This document shows positions 24,415 through 32,952 of a stretch of DNA of 64,000 bases, piece by piece. Where the stretch lies: contig CAWKDV010000004.1 in assembly GCA_963848495.1 (NCBI GenBank), forward strand, positions 1,364,001 through 1,428,000. The letters are read 5' to 3'. This DNA is from JAICJR01 sp963848495 (GTDB lineage: Bacteria > Actinomycetota > Thermoleophilia > Solirubrobacterales > Thermoleophilaceae). The translations under genes were made by a program, and so were the position numbers. The first letter of the stretch is position 1, and every line of letters begins with the position of its first letter. Below the pieces are notes generated by a model. The model was given only the letters and a program-made list of their open reading frames with translations. It made no database searches and was not told where the DNA came from.

Positions 24415-26133
24415 TCAGGGCATTCTGGAGCTCTCGGGTGCCGGCAGGCGGTCGGGCAGCGGCAGCCGCGCGGCCGGCGGCCGCAGCAGCGGCCAGTTCT
24501 CGCGCCGGCGGTCGAGCCGGTAGCGAGTGAGCACGCCCAGCGTCCGCAGCCCGTACTCGACGCTGGTCCTGAACGAGACGCTCGACGCCTCGAGGAAGTA
24601 GCGCGTGGGGATCGCCAGCTCGACCACGCGGGCGTCGCGCGCCACGATCTGGGCGAAGATCTCCTGGTCGAAGACGAAGCCGTCGCTGTTGCGATGGAAG
24701 GCGACCGAGCGCAGGAAGTCGACCGAGAAGGCGCGGTAGCCGGTGTGGTACTCGGAGAAGCGGCGGTCGAAGCCGCGGTTCTCGATCCAGGTGAGGAAGC
24801 GGTTGCCGATCCACTTCCAGCGCGGCATGCCGCCGGCGATCGTCTCGTCCTCGAGCAGGCGGGAGCCGATCACAACATCGGCGAAGCCCTCCTCGATCGG
24901 CCGCACCATCTCGGCGACGAGCGCCGGGTCGTACTGGTTGTCGGCGTGGACCATCACGACGATGTCGGCGCCGTCGATTGCGGCTCGCGTGTAGCAGGTC
25001 TTCTGGTTGGCCCCGTAGCCGCGGTTGGCGGGGTGGCGCAGCACGTGGAAGCCCTCGCGCAGGGCCACCGCGGACGTCTCGTCGGGGCTGGCGTCGTCCA
25101 CCAGCAGCGCGCGATCGGCCGCTCCCACCGGCAGCGCCGCCGCCACCAGCGGGATCGTGCGGGTGGCGTTGTAGGCCGGAAGGACGATGTGCACCTTCTG
25201 ATCGCCGCCGCGGTCGGTCACGCGCGGCTCGGGCGGCGCGATCGGCTCGACGCGGTGAGCGAGCACCACGCGCTCGTCGCCGAGCGACAGCGACACGCGC
25301 GTGCGGCCCAGGCGGCTGCGGCGCAGCCAGCTTCCGAGCCGCGCGGCGCCGTCGCTGCTGCGCTCGGCCAGGCCGCCGACCCAGTAGCGCAGAGCGAAGG
25401 ACCGCACCAGCGGCACGTCCTCCGAGATCACGAGGCCGCGGGCGCTCATAACCTCGCGCAGCGTGGTGCGCGGCAGCAGGTAGGTGTGCGCCGGCAGGTA
25501 GCCCCACCAGCGCTTGCCGGCGAGGCGAGCCGTGCGCGACGACGGGTCGGGCGTGACGACGCACAGCACGCCGCCCGGCGCCAGCAGCTCCTGGCACTGC
25601 TCGACGGCCGCAACTGGATCGTCGAGGTGCTCGAGCACGTCGGCCAGCACCACGACGTTGAAGCCCTCGTCGTCGGAGAAGTCGGCCAGCGCCTGCTCGC
25701 GGATGTCGAGACCGAGGACCTCGCGACCGTAGGCGGCCGAGCTGGCGGACAGCTCGAGCCCCGTGACCTCGTAGCCGCGGCGGCGCGCCTCGTCGAGCAG
25801 CAGCCCGTGGCCGCAGCCCACGTCGAGCAGGCGGCCCGCCGGAACGTGCTTGCCGATCAGGTCGAGCAGGCGGCGCGCGGTGGTCCGGCGACCGGCCTCC
25901 TCGTCGAGATAGGCCTCGTCCTCCACGCCGCGGTAGAGCTGATGGAGATCGTCGCCCGCCGGCAGCGACGGCTGCTGCACGGTGCCGCAGTTGCGGCAGG
26001 CGAACAGGTCGCCGTGCTCGCCGGGACGGTGATTTGTCGGCGACAGGTGGGTCGACTCGGCGGCCGACGCGGCGCCCTGAAAGCGCAGCTCCAGCGGCCC
26101 CGAGCAGATCCCGCATTGCGTCGGGGCACTCAT
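24415..26133 (-). CDS. Zinc-ribbon methyltransferase fused to GT2 glycosyltransferase
   Basis: This 572-residue two-domain enzyme starts at ATG 26133; ATG 26166 would add 11 residues. The first domain has a zinc-ribbon pair (Cys7-x2-Cys10 and Cys46-x2-Cys49), SAM motif I LLDVGCGHG at 102-110 and VLADVLEHLDDP at about 162-173, like sugar C-methyltransferases. The second, from about residue 313, is a GT2 of the dolichyl-phosphate-mannose-synthase type: VHIVLPAYNATRTIP, LLVDDASPDET, RGYGANQKTC, MVHADNQYDP and IGSRLLED. The fused enzyme may methylate a sugar or lipid intermediate and transfer a sugar to a polyprenyl phosphate. It is divergent from the GT2 operon that starts 45 bp away. Confidence 0.88.
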   Translation of the reverse strand: MSAPTQCGICSGPLELRFQGAASAAESTHLSPTNHRPGEHGDLFACRNCGTVQQPSLPAGDDLHQLYRGVEDEAYLDEEAGRRTTARRLLDLIGKHVPAGRLLDVGCGHGLLLDEARRRGYEVTGLELSASSAAYGREVLGLDIREQALADFSDDEGFNVVVLADVLEHLDDPVAAVEQCQELLAPGGVLCVVTPDPSSRTARLAGKRWWGYLPAHTYLLPRTTLREVMSARGLVISEDVPLVRSFALRYWVGGLAERSSDGAARLGSWLRRSRLGRTRVSLSLGDERVVLAHRVEPIAPPEPRVTDRGGDQKVHIVLPAYNATRTIPLVAAALPVGAADRALLVDDASPDETSAVALREGFHVLRHPANRGYGANQKTCYTRAAIDGADIVVMVHADNQYDPALVAEMVRPIEEGFADVVIGSRLLEDETIAGGMPRWKWIGNRFLTWIENRGFDRRFSEYHTGYRAFSVDFLRSVAFHRNSDGFVFDQEIFAQIVARDARVVELAIPTRYFLEASSVSFRTSVEYGLRTLGVLTRYRLDRRRENWPLLRPPAARLPLPDRLPAPESSRMP

Positions 26134-26177
26134 GGGAAGGGGCAGCTTAATCAGATTTCCGCGCATAGACTGTCAAC

Positions 26178-26951
26178 GTGACTGGCCCGTCAATGTCTGT
26201 CGTGGTCCCTGCCTATAACGAGGAGCGGGGAATCGCAACCAGCGTGGCGCGTGTTCGCGATTGGCTTGTGGAGCGGGATTTCGACTTCGAGATCATCGTC
26301 GTGGACAACGCGAGCGAGGACACGACGGTGAGCGTTCTCGCGCCGCTGGTGGACGGTTCCCGGGTCCAGCTGCTCCAGAACGACTCCAATCGTGGCAAGG
26401 GCTACTCCATGCGGCGCGGCATGATGGCCGCGCGGGGTGAACTGCGTCTCCACTGCGACGCCGACTGCCACACATCGCTGCCCTCGCTCGAACGGATGCT
26501 CGAGCTGATCGACGACGCCGACGTGGTGGTGGGCTCGCGCCTGGCCCCCGGCGCGCAGGTGGATCGGCGCCAGCCGCTCCCGCGCAGGATCGTGGGACGC
26601 AGCTTCGTGGACCTCTGCCGGCTGATCCTCCGGGAGCCGACCACGGACCTGTTCTGCGGCTTCAAGCTGTGGCGCGCCGATGCGGCGATAGCGGCCTACG
26701 CGCACACCCGGCTCGACGGCTGGACCTTCGACGCGGAGACGCTGGCCATGGCGCGCGCGCTCGGCTACCGCATCCGCGAGACGGGCATCCACTGGTCGGA
26801 CCGGCCCGGCTCGCGCCTGTCCATGCGGAAGGTGTTCGTGCCGGTCATCCGCGAGCTCATGGCCGCCCGCCGCCATGTGCGCGAGGAGGCGGCCCGCCTG
26901 GCCGCCACTCCACGGGAGCTCGCCCCCGAGCTCGCCGAACCCCGTCCTTGA
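26178..26951 (+). CDS. Glycosyltransferase family 2, polyprenyl-phosphate type
   Basis: The 257-residue enzyme starts at GTG: MSVVVPAYNEERGIATSV, EIIVVDNASEDTTVS, NRGKGYSMRRGM, LHCDADCHTSLPSL and VVVGSRLAPGAQ. The layout is that of dolichyl-phosphate mannose/glucose synthase-like proteins, without the C-terminal membrane helices of GtrB. It probably makes a polyprenyl-phosphate sugar. It is the first gene of a tightly packed operon, and its TGA overlaps the TTG of the next gene (TTGA). Confidence 0.87.
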   Translation: MTGPSMSVVVPAYNEERGIATSVARVRDWLVERDFDFEIIVVDNASEDTTVSVLAPLVDGSRVQLLQNDSNRGKGYSMRRGMMAARGELRLHCDADCHTSLPSLERMLELIDDADVVVGSRLAPGAQVDRRQPLPRRIVGRSFVDLCRLILREPTTDLFCGFKLWRADAAIAAYAHTRLDGWTFDAETLAMARALGYRIRETGIHWSDRPGSRLSMRKVFVPVIRELMAARRHVREEAARLAATPRELAPELAEPRP

Positions 26952-28495
26952 CCGCCGCCGCACCGCAGGTCCGAGCGGCGCGTTTCAGCGGAGTCCGCGG
27001 CCTCGCCGGCTACGAGCTCGCCGCGCTCGCCGCCCTGTTCGCGCTCTCGATCGCGGTGCTCGCCGGACTGCTGGTGCGGGTCTGGATCCACGGCGGGATC
27101 GTCACCGGCTCGGACGGCTACCTGGTGGTGGACCAGCTCCAGTACCTCAACTGGCTGCGTCAGGCCGGCCACCACGTGGCCGTGGCCAACCTCTACGACC
27201 TGGCGCCGGGCCCGCGCTCGTTCGTGCACCCGGGGGTGATCATCTCCGGGCTGCTCAACCGGCTCGGGCTCGGGCTGGTGGCGTCGTACATGGTCTGGAA
27301 GATCCCGGCGGTCGCGGCGCTGTTCGCCGGCTCGCTGCTCTACGTGCGCCGCTTCATCGACGGCACCGGCGCCCGGGCAGCGGCGCTGGCGCTGGCCCTG
27401 TTCGCCTGCTCTCCGGTTTCGGCGCTCGTGGGCTGGGGCCACATCGGCAACCCCGGAACGAAGTTCAACTTCGACTTCATCGGCGGCGAGCTCTGGCCCG
27501 GCACCTATTTGTGGGGCTACATGTTCACCGCCGTGGCGGTGGGGCTCGTGCCACTCGGGCTGCTGGCCTACGAGCGGGAGCGGCTCGTGTGGGCGGCCGT
27601 GTGCGGGCTGTTTGCCGCCTGGCTCCAGCCGTGGCAGGGAGCAACCTTCGCGCTCGTGATCGTCGCGGCCGAGCTCCTCACCAGGCGGCGCCTGTGGAAG
27701 CCGGCGCTGCCGCTGGCCGCCACCGCCGCGCCGCTCGTCTACTACTTCGTGCTGTCGAGGACGGACGCGTCCTGGAAGCTGGCCGACAGCGCCAACGACT
27801 TCCCCCGCTGGCCCTGGTGGGTCACCGTGCTCGGCCTGGCGCTGCTCGCCATCCCGGCCCTTCTGGCCTACCGGCAGCGCCCGACCGATTTCGGCGGGGT
27901 CGCGCTCCGCGTCTGGCCCGTGGCGGGGCTCGTGATCTTCTACCTGCCGGTCGGCACCTTCCCCTTCCACGCGATGCAGGGGCTCACGCTGCCGCTGGCC
28001 GTGCTGGCGGTGCTCGGGCTGCGGGGCCTGCGGGTGGCCACGCCCTGGCTGGCGGCCGCGGCGGTGGCGCTGCTCGTTATCCCCGGCACCGCCTACCGCG
28101 CCGACAACATCCGCGACGCGGTGAACAAGGGCTTCCAGCCGTTCTTCCTCACACCTGACGAGCACGACGCGCTGGTCTACCTGGACCGCCAGAAGGAACC
28201 CGGCGGTGTGCTCGCGCCGGTCTACAGCGGGCTGCTGATCCCCGCCTACACAGGCCGCGAGACCTACGTGGGCGCCGGTTCCTGGACGCCCGACTTCGAG
28301 CTGCGGCGCGAGCTCACCGAGCAGCTGTTCGCCGGGCAGCTCCGTCCGGCGGTGGCGGCGCGGCTCGTGAAGGGCTCGGGCGCCCGCTTCCTCTACTCGG
28401 ACTGCCACGGCCGGGCGGACATCGAGCATCTGGTTGGTGGCGTCACCGATCCCCCGGTCCACTTCGGCTGCGCGACCGTATATCGGGTGAAATAG
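26948..28495 (+). CDS. GT-C-like membrane protein (paralogue of the frameshifted gene at 17 kb)
   Basis: The 515-residue protein has about ten membrane helices and a soluble C-terminal domain of about 130 residues. The first loop reads TGSDGYLVVDQLQYLNWLRQ and then DLAPGPRSFVHPGV, with a conserved Asp as in GT-C enzymes. Later landmarks are FNFDFIGGELWPGTYLWGY, GTFPFHAMQGLTLP, PGGVLAPVYSGLL, TGRETYVGAGSW and HFGCATVYRVK. The start at TTG overlaps the upstream GT2 stop. Its neighbours at both sides are GT2 enzymes likely to supply polyprenyl-linked sugars, which supports a periplasmic-side glycosyltransferase role. I know no named family for the whole sequence. Confidence 0.72.
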   Translation: MTAAAPQVRAARFSGVRGLAGYELAALAALFALSIAVLAGLLVRVWIHGGIVTGSDGYLVVDQLQYLNWLRQAGHHVAVANLYDLAPGPRSFVHPGVIISGLLNRLGLGLVASYMVWKIPAVAALFAGSLLYVRRFIDGTGARAAALALALFACSPVSALVGWGHIGNPGTKFNFDFIGGELWPGTYLWGYMFTAVAVGLVPLGLLAYERERLVWAAVCGLFAAWLQPWQGATFALVIVAAELLTRRRLWKPALPLAATAAPLVYYFVLSRTDASWKLADSANDFPRWPWWVTVLGLALLAIPALLAYRQRPTDFGGVALRVWPVAGLVIFYLPVGTFPFHAMQGLTLPLAVLAVLGLRGLRVATPWLAAAAVALLVIPGTAYRADNIRDAVNKGFQPFFLTPDEHDALVYLDRQKEPGGVLAPVYSGLLIPAYTGRETYVGAGSWTPDFELRRELTEQLFAGQLRPAVAARLVKGSGARFLYSDCHGRADIEHLVGGVTDPPVHFGCATVYRVK

Positions 28496-28499
28496 CGCC

Positions 28500-29432
28500 G
28501 TGCCGCCAACGGTCTCAGTCGTCGTGCCGGTGTTCAACGAGGAGGAGGACCTCCCGGAGCTCCACGAGCGCCTGGGTGCCGCCCTCGGCGAGGTCGAGGG
28601 CAAGCACGAGGTCATCTACGTGGATGACGGCTCGCTGGACGGCTCGGCGGCACTGCTCGAGCAGTGGGCCACGAGCCAGCCCGGCGTGGTGCTCGTGTCG
28701 CTGTCGCGGAACTTCGGCATGGAGCTGGCGATGTCGGCCGGCCTCGAGCACGCGCACGGCGAGTACGTCGTGCTGATGCACGCCGACCTCCAGGACCCGC
28801 CCGAGCTGATCCCGCAGATGGTCGAGCTGGCGAAGAACGGCGCCGACGTTGTCTACGCACGGCGGATCGGGCGCGACGAGAGCCGGCTCAAGCGGATGCT
28901 GGCCACCGCCTTCTACCGGCTCATGGAGCACCTTGCGCGCGTGCCCTACCAGGGCCAGGCCGGCGACTTTCGCCTGATGAGCCGGCGGGTGGTGGACACC
29001 GTGCGCAAGATGCCGGAGCGCCGCCGCTTCCTGCGCGGGATGGTGGCCTGGGTGGGCTTCGAGCAGGTGCCGATCGAGTACCGGCGCGCCGGACGCGCCC
29101 ACGGGCGCGGCGCCTCCTACCCCGCGCTCTTCCGCCTGGCGGTGGAGGCGCTCACGTCGTTCTCGGATGTGCCGCTCAGCCTGGCGACCTACCTCGGCAC
29201 CTTCACAGCCTTCGCCAGCGGGGTGGCCGCGTTCGTGATCCTGATCCTCTCGATCACCGGCGTGCTCAGCACGAGCATCACCACCTGGATCCTGTTCGCC
29301 GTGCTCTTCCTCGGCGGTCTCCAGCTCCTCAGCGCCGGCATCCTCGGGCGCTACCTGGCTCGCGTCCACGAGGAGGCTCTCCAGCGGCCGCTGGTCGTGG
29401 TGGAGCGCGTGGTCTCGCTGGACGAGGAATGA
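28500..29432 (+). CDS. GtrB-like polyprenyl-phosphate glycosyltransferase (GT2)
   Basis: The 310-residue protein starts at GTG: VSVVVPVFNEEEDLPEL, VIYVDDGSLDGS, SRNFGMELAMSAG, LMHADLQDPPELIP, YQGQAGDFRLMSRR. Two C-terminal membrane helices (about 228-252 and 260-283) follow. This is the standard plan of undecaprenyl-phosphate glucosyl/mannosyltransferases such as GtrB, which load a sugar onto the lipid carrier for use by a GT-C partner. The partner may be the gene before or the YfhO-like gene after, with which it shares an ATGA junction. Confidence 0.92.
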   Translation: MPPTVSVVVPVFNEEEDLPELHERLGAALGEVEGKHEVIYVDDGSLDGSAALLEQWATSQPGVVLVSLSRNFGMELAMSAGLEHAHGEYVVLMHADLQDPPELIPQMVELAKNGADVVYARRIGRDESRLKRMLATAFYRLMEHLARVPYQGQAGDFRLMSRRVVDTVRKMPERRRFLRGMVAWVGFEQVPIEYRRAGRAHGRGASYPALFRLAVEALTSFSDVPLSLATYLGTFTAFASGVAAFVILILSITGVLSTSITTWILFAVLFLGGLQLLSAGILGRYLARVHEEALQRPLVVVERVVSLDEE

Positions 29433-31777
29433 CGGACTTCGCCGAGCGCCACGAGTACCTCACCGCGGGCGCGTTCTTCGCGCTCGTGCTGTGCGTCTGG
29501 TTCTGGCCGCTCCTGATCGGCCACCAGCTCGGCGAGAGCCACCTGCTCTACAGCTCCTGGCCGTGGATCGCCGACCGCCCGCACGACCTCACCGTGCACG
29601 CCCGCAGCGGGGAGGGCGACAGCGCCGTGCAGCTCGGGCCGCTGCTCACGCTGGCGCGCAGTCAGGTCCACTCCGGTCAGCTGCCGCTCTGGGACCCGCA
29701 CATCTACGCGGGCATGCCGCTGTTCGGCAACCTGCAGAGCGCGCTGCTGTACCCGCTCACGTGGATCGGGCTGGTACTGCCGGTGGCGTGGGCGTGGGGG
29801 CCGATCGCGGCGCTGAAGCTGCTCACCGCCGGGCTCGGCGCCTACGCGCTGGCGCGCGCGCTGCGGGTCGGGCGCGGCGGTGCGCTCGTGGCCGGGCTCG
29901 TGTACATGCTGTCGGCGCCGATCGTCGTCTGGCTCCAGTGGCCGCTCGCCTCGGTGTTCTCGCTCTTCCCCTGGCTGCTGCTGGCCACGCAGCGGCTGTA
30001 CGAGCAGCCGGGGAGACGGCGGGTCGCAGCGCTCGCAGTGGTGGTGATGCTGAGCGTGTTCGCCGGCCATGGCGAGAGTGCGCTGCTGTCGTCGTCGGCC
30101 GCGGCCGTCTATCTGGTCGCGCTGATGCTGGCCGACCGCCGGCGAGACCTGCGCCTCGCGCTCCAGTGGGTCGGCGGTCACGTGCTCGGCGCCGCAGGTG
30201 CCGCTGTGGTGCTGGTGCCCTTCTACGCCCAGTACTCGCACAGCATCACCAAGCAGGTGCACGGCGACCTCTCGAGCCTGCACCTGCCGATCTCGAGCGC
30301 GCTGGTGTATGCGCTGCCAAACGTCTACGGCAACGGCAAGCCGTCGTACTACGGGCCGCTCGCCACCTACGTGACCACGGCGGCGTACTTCGGCATCGCG
30401 GCGCTGCTGCTCGCCGGGGTGGGGTTGGCGCGGAACCGGCGGCAGTCGCCGTACATCGCGCTGACCGCGGTGGCGGTGGTGGCCTTCTGCGTGGCCTTCG
30501 GGATCCCGCCGGTGAGCCTGGTGATGCGACACGTGCCGCCCTGGTCGGGCGGCAACGACGTGCGCGTGCTGTACGTGGTCGCGCTGCCTGCGGCGGTGCT
30601 GGCGGGCGCGGGCTTCAGCTCGCTCTGCCGCCTGCGGCTGCCGTGGCGGCAGCTCGGTCTCTGGGCCGGCGGGGTGGCGCTCGCGGTGCTGGCGTTCCTG
30701 CTGGTCGATGACCTGGCCAACCGGTTGCCTGCCCCGGGCTCGACCAAGGCCACGGCGTTCGTGCACTTCGCGGTCTTCTTCGTGCTGGGCGGGGCCTGCG
30801 TTGCGGCGGTCGGGCGCCTGCGGCTGCGCCTGGCGCTGCCGTTGGTCCTGCTCGTGGTGGCGCTCGACATGGCCTACCTCCAGACTTGGAACGTCATGCT
30901 GCCTCCGGCCCAGGCGTATCCGCCGCGCCCGGCGCTGACGAGCTTCCTCGAGACCCAGCGCCAGCCCTACCGCGTCAGCTCGATCCGCCCCAGCCCGTTT
31001 CCGCCCTACATCCTGCCGCCGGACACGAGCGCGCTCTACGGCATCGACTCGATCCAGGGCTACGACTACCCCGAGCTCGCCCGCTGGGCCGACTTCTCCT
31101 GGTTCGTGCTGGGCGAGCACGGCGTGACGCGCGAGATCATCCTCAACACGCCGGTGCCTAAGGGGCCGGCACTCACCGGCCTGCGGATGATGAACACGCG
31201 CTACTACCTCACCGTGCCGGGCGCGCCGCCGCCCAACCCCGCCTTCCGCGCCGTCTACCGCGGGCGCGACGCCAGCGTCTACGAGGATCCGGGCGCGCTG
31301 CCGCGTGTCTACATCGTGCCGGCCACGCGCCCGCTCGGCTACCAGCAGTCGCTGGCGCTGCTCGCGCGCGGCCGGCTCGACCCGCGGCTCGACGCGCTGG
31401 TGCCGCCTGGCTCCCCGCCGCCGGGGCCGCTGCGCGCGCACGCCGCGATCGGCGCGCTGCGCTACGAGCGGGTGAGCCCCGACCACGTGCGCATCACGCT
31501 GCCGCCGGGCGCAAGCGGCTGGCTGGTGGTGGCCGACGCCTACAACCCGTCGTGGAGCGCGAGCGTGGACGGCCACTCGACCAAGCTCTACCCGACCAAC
31601 TTCGCCGCGATGGGGCTGCCCGTGCGCGAGGGCATGCACACCGTGGATCTGCGCTACCGCCGCACGGGCGTCTGGGCCGGACTGGGCGTGAGCGTGGCGG
31701 CGCTGCTGCTCATGGGACTGCTCGCCGTGGGCGTGCCGGTGCGGTGGCGGCGCCGGACGATGGCGGCAGCGGCGTGA
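29429..31777 (+). CDS. YfhO-like multi-spanning membrane protein
   Basis: The 782-residue protein has about 12 membrane helices. The first external loop has LGESHLLYSSWPW and LWDPHIYAGMPLFGN, parallel to the LWNPYQMGGMPLLG loop of the paralogue at 20944-23424. The large external C-terminal part ends with VVADAYNPSWSASVDG and GMHTVDLRYRRTG, the YfhO-type beta domain, then one last helix. A role as a GT-C-like transferase using the product of the preceding GtrB-like enzyme is inferred from order and coupling. The next gene begins in a GTGA overlap. Confidence 0.82.
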   Translation: MTDFAERHEYLTAGAFFALVLCVWFWPLLIGHQLGESHLLYSSWPWIADRPHDLTVHARSGEGDSAVQLGPLLTLARSQVHSGQLPLWDPHIYAGMPLFGNLQSALLYPLTWIGLVLPVAWAWGPIAALKLLTAGLGAYALARALRVGRGGALVAGLVYMLSAPIVVWLQWPLASVFSLFPWLLLATQRLYEQPGRRRVAALAVVVMLSVFAGHGESALLSSSAAAVYLVALMLADRRRDLRLALQWVGGHVLGAAGAAVVLVPFYAQYSHSITKQVHGDLSSLHLPISSALVYALPNVYGNGKPSYYGPLATYVTTAAYFGIAALLLAGVGLARNRRQSPYIALTAVAVVAFCVAFGIPPVSLVMRHVPPWSGGNDVRVLYVVALPAAVLAGAGFSSLCRLRLPWRQLGLWAGGVALAVLAFLLVDDLANRLPAPGSTKATAFVHFAVFFVLGGACVAAVGRLRLRLALPLVLLVVALDMAYLQTWNVMLPPAQAYPPRPALTSFLETQRQPYRVSSIRPSPFPPYILPPDTSALYGIDSIQGYDYPELARWADFSWFVLGEHGVTREIILNTPVPKGPALTGLRMMNTRYYLTVPGAPPPNPAFRAVYRGRDASVYEDPGALPRVYIVPATRPLGYQQSLALLARGRLDPRLDALVPPGSPPPGPLRAHAAIGALRYERVSPDHVRITLPPGASGWLVVADAYNPSWSASVDGHSTKLYPTNFAAMGLPVREGMHTVDLRYRRTGVWAGLGVSVAALLLMGLLAVGVPVRWRRRTMAAAA

Positions 31778-32952
31778 ACGTCCGCAGCGCCCGCTTCCCG
31801 CTGTTCGACTCGCTGCGCGCGATGGCCGCGCTGTCGATCTTCTTCTTCCACATCTCCTTCACGCTGCACCTGCTGGGCGGGCGCACGCTGTCGCCCTGGC
31901 TCGTGCAGCTCAACGTGGGCGTGCCGGTGTTCTTCCTGATCTCCGGCTTCCTGCTCTACCGGCCGTTCGCGTTCGCGCGCCTCAGCGGCGAGCCGTCGCC
32001 GGCGGTGGTGCCGTACGCGATCCGCCGTCTGTTCCGGATCGTGCCGGCCTACTGGGTGGCGCTCACGATCGTCTCGCTCTGGCTCGGCCTCTCAGACGTC
32101 TTCACGGCAAAGGGGATCGGCACCTACTACGGCTTCTTCCAGGTCTACCGGCACTCGACCGTCACGGGCGGGATCGGGCCGGCATGGACGATCGACACCG
32201 AGATCGCCTTCTACGCGCTCCTGCCGATCTGGGCGCTGCTGCTGCGCCGGATCCCGTTCCGCGGCGTGTCCGGCTTCGCCTGGACCGAGGGCGCGCTGCT
32301 CGGCGTGATGTTCGCCGCCGGCTTCCTGTCCAAGCTGATCGCCATCCACAACACGCCCTTCCACGCGCTCACGCTGCCGGCCGTGCTCTACACGCTGCCC
32401 GCCTACCTCGACTACTTCGCCATCGGCATGGGGCTGGCGGTGGCCAGCGTCGCGCTGGCGGACGCGCGGCCCGCGTTCGTCCGCGTGGTCGACCTGCACT
32501 CCTGGCTGCCGTGGGCCGGCGCCGCGCTCGCCTTCTACCTGCTCGGCACGCATCTCGGCCCGCTCGGCGGCGGCTGGGGCACGCGCTTCATGTGGCAGCA
32601 CTACCTGAAGGCCGCGGTGGGGATCGGGCTCCTGCTGCCCGCGATCTTCGGCGACTTCGAGCGCGGCTTCGTGCGCAGGCTGCTGGGCAACCGGGCGCTG
32701 CTCTGGCTCGGCATGATCTCGTACGCCTTCTACCTCTGGCACCTGCCGATCCAGACGAAGCTGTCGGACTACGGCCTGCCCGGATCGCTGGGCGGCACCG
32801 GCTTCACGCTGGTGGCGTTCGCCGCCACGGTCGCCGTCGCCGCGGCGAGCTGGTACCTGGTCGAGCGCCACGCGCTGCGGCTCGGGCGCCGCCTGTCGAA
32901 GCGGGCCGAGCGGCTCGACGGCGCCGCCACCGCCCCGGTCCGCGCCGGGTGA
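31774..32952 (+). CDS. Acyltransferase-3 family membrane protein
   Basis: The 392-residue membrane acyltransferase has about ten helices: RFPLFDSLRAMAALSIFFFH (candidate catalytic His), FFLISGFLLYRPF, RRLFRIVPAYW, SYAFYLWHLPIQ and SWYLVERHALRLG. It is closest in plan to the acyltransferase domains at 1722-2933 and 2895-5264 but has no LamG extension. The start is GTG, coupled to the YfhO-like gene; the stop is coupled to the next GT2. It probably acylates the glycan assembled by this operon. Confidence 0.92.
   Translation: MNVRSARFPLFDSLRAMAALSIFFFHISFTLHLLGGRTLSPWLVQLNVGVPVFFLISGFLLYRPFAFARLSGEPSPAVVPYAIRRLFRIVPAYWVALTIVSLWLGLSDVFTAKGIGTYYGFFQVYRHSTVTGGIGPAWTIDTEIAFYALLPIWALLLRRIPFRGVSGFAWTEGALLGVMFAAGFLSKLIAIHNTPFHALTLPAVLYTLPAYLDYFAIGMGLAVASVALADARPAFVRVVDLHSWLPWAGAALAFYLLGTHLGPLGGGWGTRFMWQHYLKAAVGIGLLLPAIFGDFERGFVRRLLGNRALLWLGMISYAFYLWHLPIQTKLSDYGLPGSLGGTGFTLVAFAATVAVAAASWYLVERHALRLGRRLSKRAERLDGAATAPVRAG

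Noticed and set aside
24397..26181. 594-residue plus-strand frame
   Set aside because: It is the antisense of the methyltransferase-GT2 fusion, is repeat-like in Arg, Ala, Gly and Val, and has no family motif. Long antisense frames are expected at this GC content.
31552..31773. Extended start for the acyltransferase at 31774
   Set aside because: The extension is an out-of-frame reading of the YfhO-like C terminus. The GTGA junction and the family's usual N terminus support GTG 31774.
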